Part shown: positions 5,640 to 6,118 of the stretch, piece after piece
How the letters are laid out: every line of letters starts with the position of its first letter
Numbering within the stretch: the first letter of the stretch is position 1
Origin: Acidobacteriaceae bacterium
Lineage (GTDB): Bacteria; Acidobacteriota; Terriglobia; Terriglobales; Acidobacteriaceae
Length of the DNA: 6,118 nt
Assembly: GCA_030044455.1 (NCBI GenBank)
Contig: JASHVU010000071.1
Coordinates: forward strand, 1-6,118
Direction of reading: 5' to 3'
The notes under the pieces: model-generated
What the model was told of the DNA's origin: nothing
What the model saw: only the letters and a program-made list of their open reading frames with translations
Database searches by the model: none
Made by a program: the position numbers and the translations under genes

Positions 5640-5720
5640 ATGAAAACCATCTGCGAGGACGCCGATTTTCTGACCCTTCGGGCGTGCAGATTCACATTGA
5701 TCTTTCCATCAACCCAATAG
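5640..5720 (+). CDS. Possible 26-residue leader peptide
   Basis: An ATG preceded 5 nt away by a full AGGAGG (5629-5634) opens a 26-codon ORF ending in TAG at 5718-5720. The product begins MKTICEDADFLTLR and ends LIFPSTQ; no family is recognised. It sits about 50 nt after the predicted transcription start, in the long leader of the Oar-like gene and in that gene's frame. The initiation signal is as good as that of the Oar gene, AGGAGG at 5811-5816, so translation is plausible. It could be a regulatory leader, a real small protein, or a remnant of a duplicated start region. Evidence is limited to the initiation signal. Confidence 0.4.
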   Translation: MKTICEDADFLTLRACRFTLIFPSTQ

Positions 5721-5726
5721 CGGAGC

Positions 5727-5751
5727 CTTTTCGAGGGAAACCGGCGAAAAG
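5727..5751 (+). repeat. Hairpin in the Oar leader with operator half-site in its loop
   Basis: CTTTTCG (5727-5733) and CGAAAAG (5745-5751) are exact complements around an 11-nt loop, AGGGAAACCGG. It starts 6 nt after the stop of the short ORF. The loop carries GAAACCGG, matching 8 bases of the operator half. No U-run follows, so this is not an intrinsic terminator. Leader RNA structure and a downstream auxiliary repressor site are both possible. Confidence 0.45.
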
Positions 5752-5766
5752 AATTGAGCAGTGGGC

Positions 5767-5826
5767 ATGGACAAGCAGAGCAGCGGAACAACTACACAAG
5801 TCAACGATTCAGGAGGCCGTACATGA
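5767..5826 (+). CDS. Possible 19-residue ORF coupled to the Oar-like start
   Basis: ATG 5767 opens a short frame (starting MDKQSSGTTTQVND) whose TGA at 5824-5826 overlaps the Oar ATG at 5823 by 4 nt. The overlap would permit translational coupling. The upstream sequence, GAGCAGTGGGC, is only a weak ribosome-binding site, and the Oar gene has its own strong AGGAGG, so this may be a chance ORF. Confidence 0.22.
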   Translation: MDKQSSGTTTQVNDSGGRT

Positions 5827-6118
5827 AGAGGAAGACGGGATGGATTCAGCCCCTGCTTCTAGTCGTCTTTGGGATTGGGGCATGTTATGCGCAGAGCGTT
5901 AACTCCGGCGACATCCGTGGCACCGTGACTGACCCTACAGGGGCCCTGATTCCCGGAGTTACGGTTACGGTGATGAACACCGATACGGGTGTTTCGAAAG
6001 ATTTCACTACCAACAGCGATGGCCTGTACGACACCAACTCCCTGGTTCCGGGCCCATACACGGTCACTTTTACGAAGGATGGTTTCGAGCAGTTAGTGCG
6101 CGGCCCCATCACCCTTGA
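5823..6118 (+). CDS. Oar-like TonB-dependent outer-membrane protein, N-terminal fragment
   Basis: Ninety-eight residues are visible before the right edge. A signal peptide (MKRKTGW then LLLVVFGIGACYA, likely cleavage CYA|QS after residue 23) leads into a carboxypeptidase-regulatory-like beta-sandwich: SGDIRGTVTDPTGALIPG (28-45), TVTVMNTDTG (47-56), FTTNSDGLYDTNSLVPGPY (61-79) and VTFTKDGFEQ (81-90). This start is typical of the very large Oar-like TonB-dependent proteins abundant in Acidobacteriota, usually about 1,000 residues or more with a plug and beta-barrel; those parts lie outside the window. Such proteins are thought to bind or import large or complex substrates, often glycans. ATG 5823 has AGGAGG 6 nt upstream. 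The frame is open upstream to the TAG at 5718. Promoter and operator upstream suggest repression by the LacI-type protein. IGAC could be read as a lipobox, but the signal peptidase I site fits better. Confidence 0.85.
   Translation, partial: MKRKTGWIQPLLLVVFGIGACYAQSVNSGDIRGTVTDPTGALIPGVTVTVMNTDTGVSKDFTTNSDGLYDTNSLVPGPYTVTFTKDGFEQLVRGPITL

Noticed and set aside
5609..5902. A 97-codon ORF from TTG 5609
   Set aside because: No ribosome-binding site, overlaps the operator region and the Oar signal peptide in another frame, and shows no domain.
1..6118. CRISPR arrays, tRNA or rRNA genes, insertion sequences, attachment sites
   Set aside because: No regularly spaced repeats, cloverleaf sequences, transposase motifs or flanking terminal repeats were seen.

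Overview
The window looks like a carbohydrate-use locus from an Acidobacteriota genome, probably class Terriglobia. The pointers are a moderately high G+C content, an Oar-like TonB-dependent outer-membrane protein beginning with a signal peptide and a carboxypeptidase-regulatory-like domain, and exported proteins whose signal peptides end in Ala-Gln-Ser. The organism is an inference from gene content; no rRNA or other phylogenetic marker is present.

Layout. Positions 1-942 (minus strand) hold the first 314 codons of a secreted GH3 beta-glucosidase-type hydrolase that runs off the left edge. A 230-bp divergent intergenic region follows, with overlapping promoters and a perfect 12-bp palindrome, GAAACCGGTTTC, of LacI-family type. 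Positions 1173-4220 (plus strand) form a compact operon: a ROK-family sugar kinase, a double-SIS protein resembling the isomerase half of GlmS (joined to the kinase by an ATGA overlap), and a ten-helix DMT/EamA-type permease. A LacI-family repressor gene (5253-4231, minus strand) converges on it with 10 bp between the stop codons. The next ~570 bp carry the repressor promoter, several inverted repeats, a second copy of the operator (GAAATCGGTTTC), a 26-codon leader ORF with a strong Shine-Dalgarno sequence, a hairpin and a 19-codon ORF whose stop overlaps the next start. The first 98 codons of the Oar-like protein begin at 5823 and run off the right edge.

How the parts may work together. The two operators share 16 of 17 bases and sit at almost the same place relative to good -35/-10 boxes (TTGACA, 18-bp spacer, TATACA or TATAGT). 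The simplest reading is one regulon controlled by the local LacI-type repressor: outer-membrane binding or uptake by the Oar-like protein, periplasmic or extracellular hydrolysis by GH3, inner-membrane import by the DMT permease, phosphorylation by the ROK kinase, and conversion of the sugar (or amino-sugar) phosphate by the SIS protein. The sugar cannot be read from the sequence. A GlmS-like isomerase/deaminase fold points towards an amino sugar or a fructosamine-like compound, but no deacetylase is visible and the GH3 motifs are those of beta-glucosidases, not NagZ.

Most notable features: the duplicated operator/promoter architecture; the SIS enzyme, which by eye keeps the GlmS Glu and His catalytic positions but has Cys where GlmS has its Schiff-base lysine; and the long leader of the Oar gene with two short ORFs and a hairpin.
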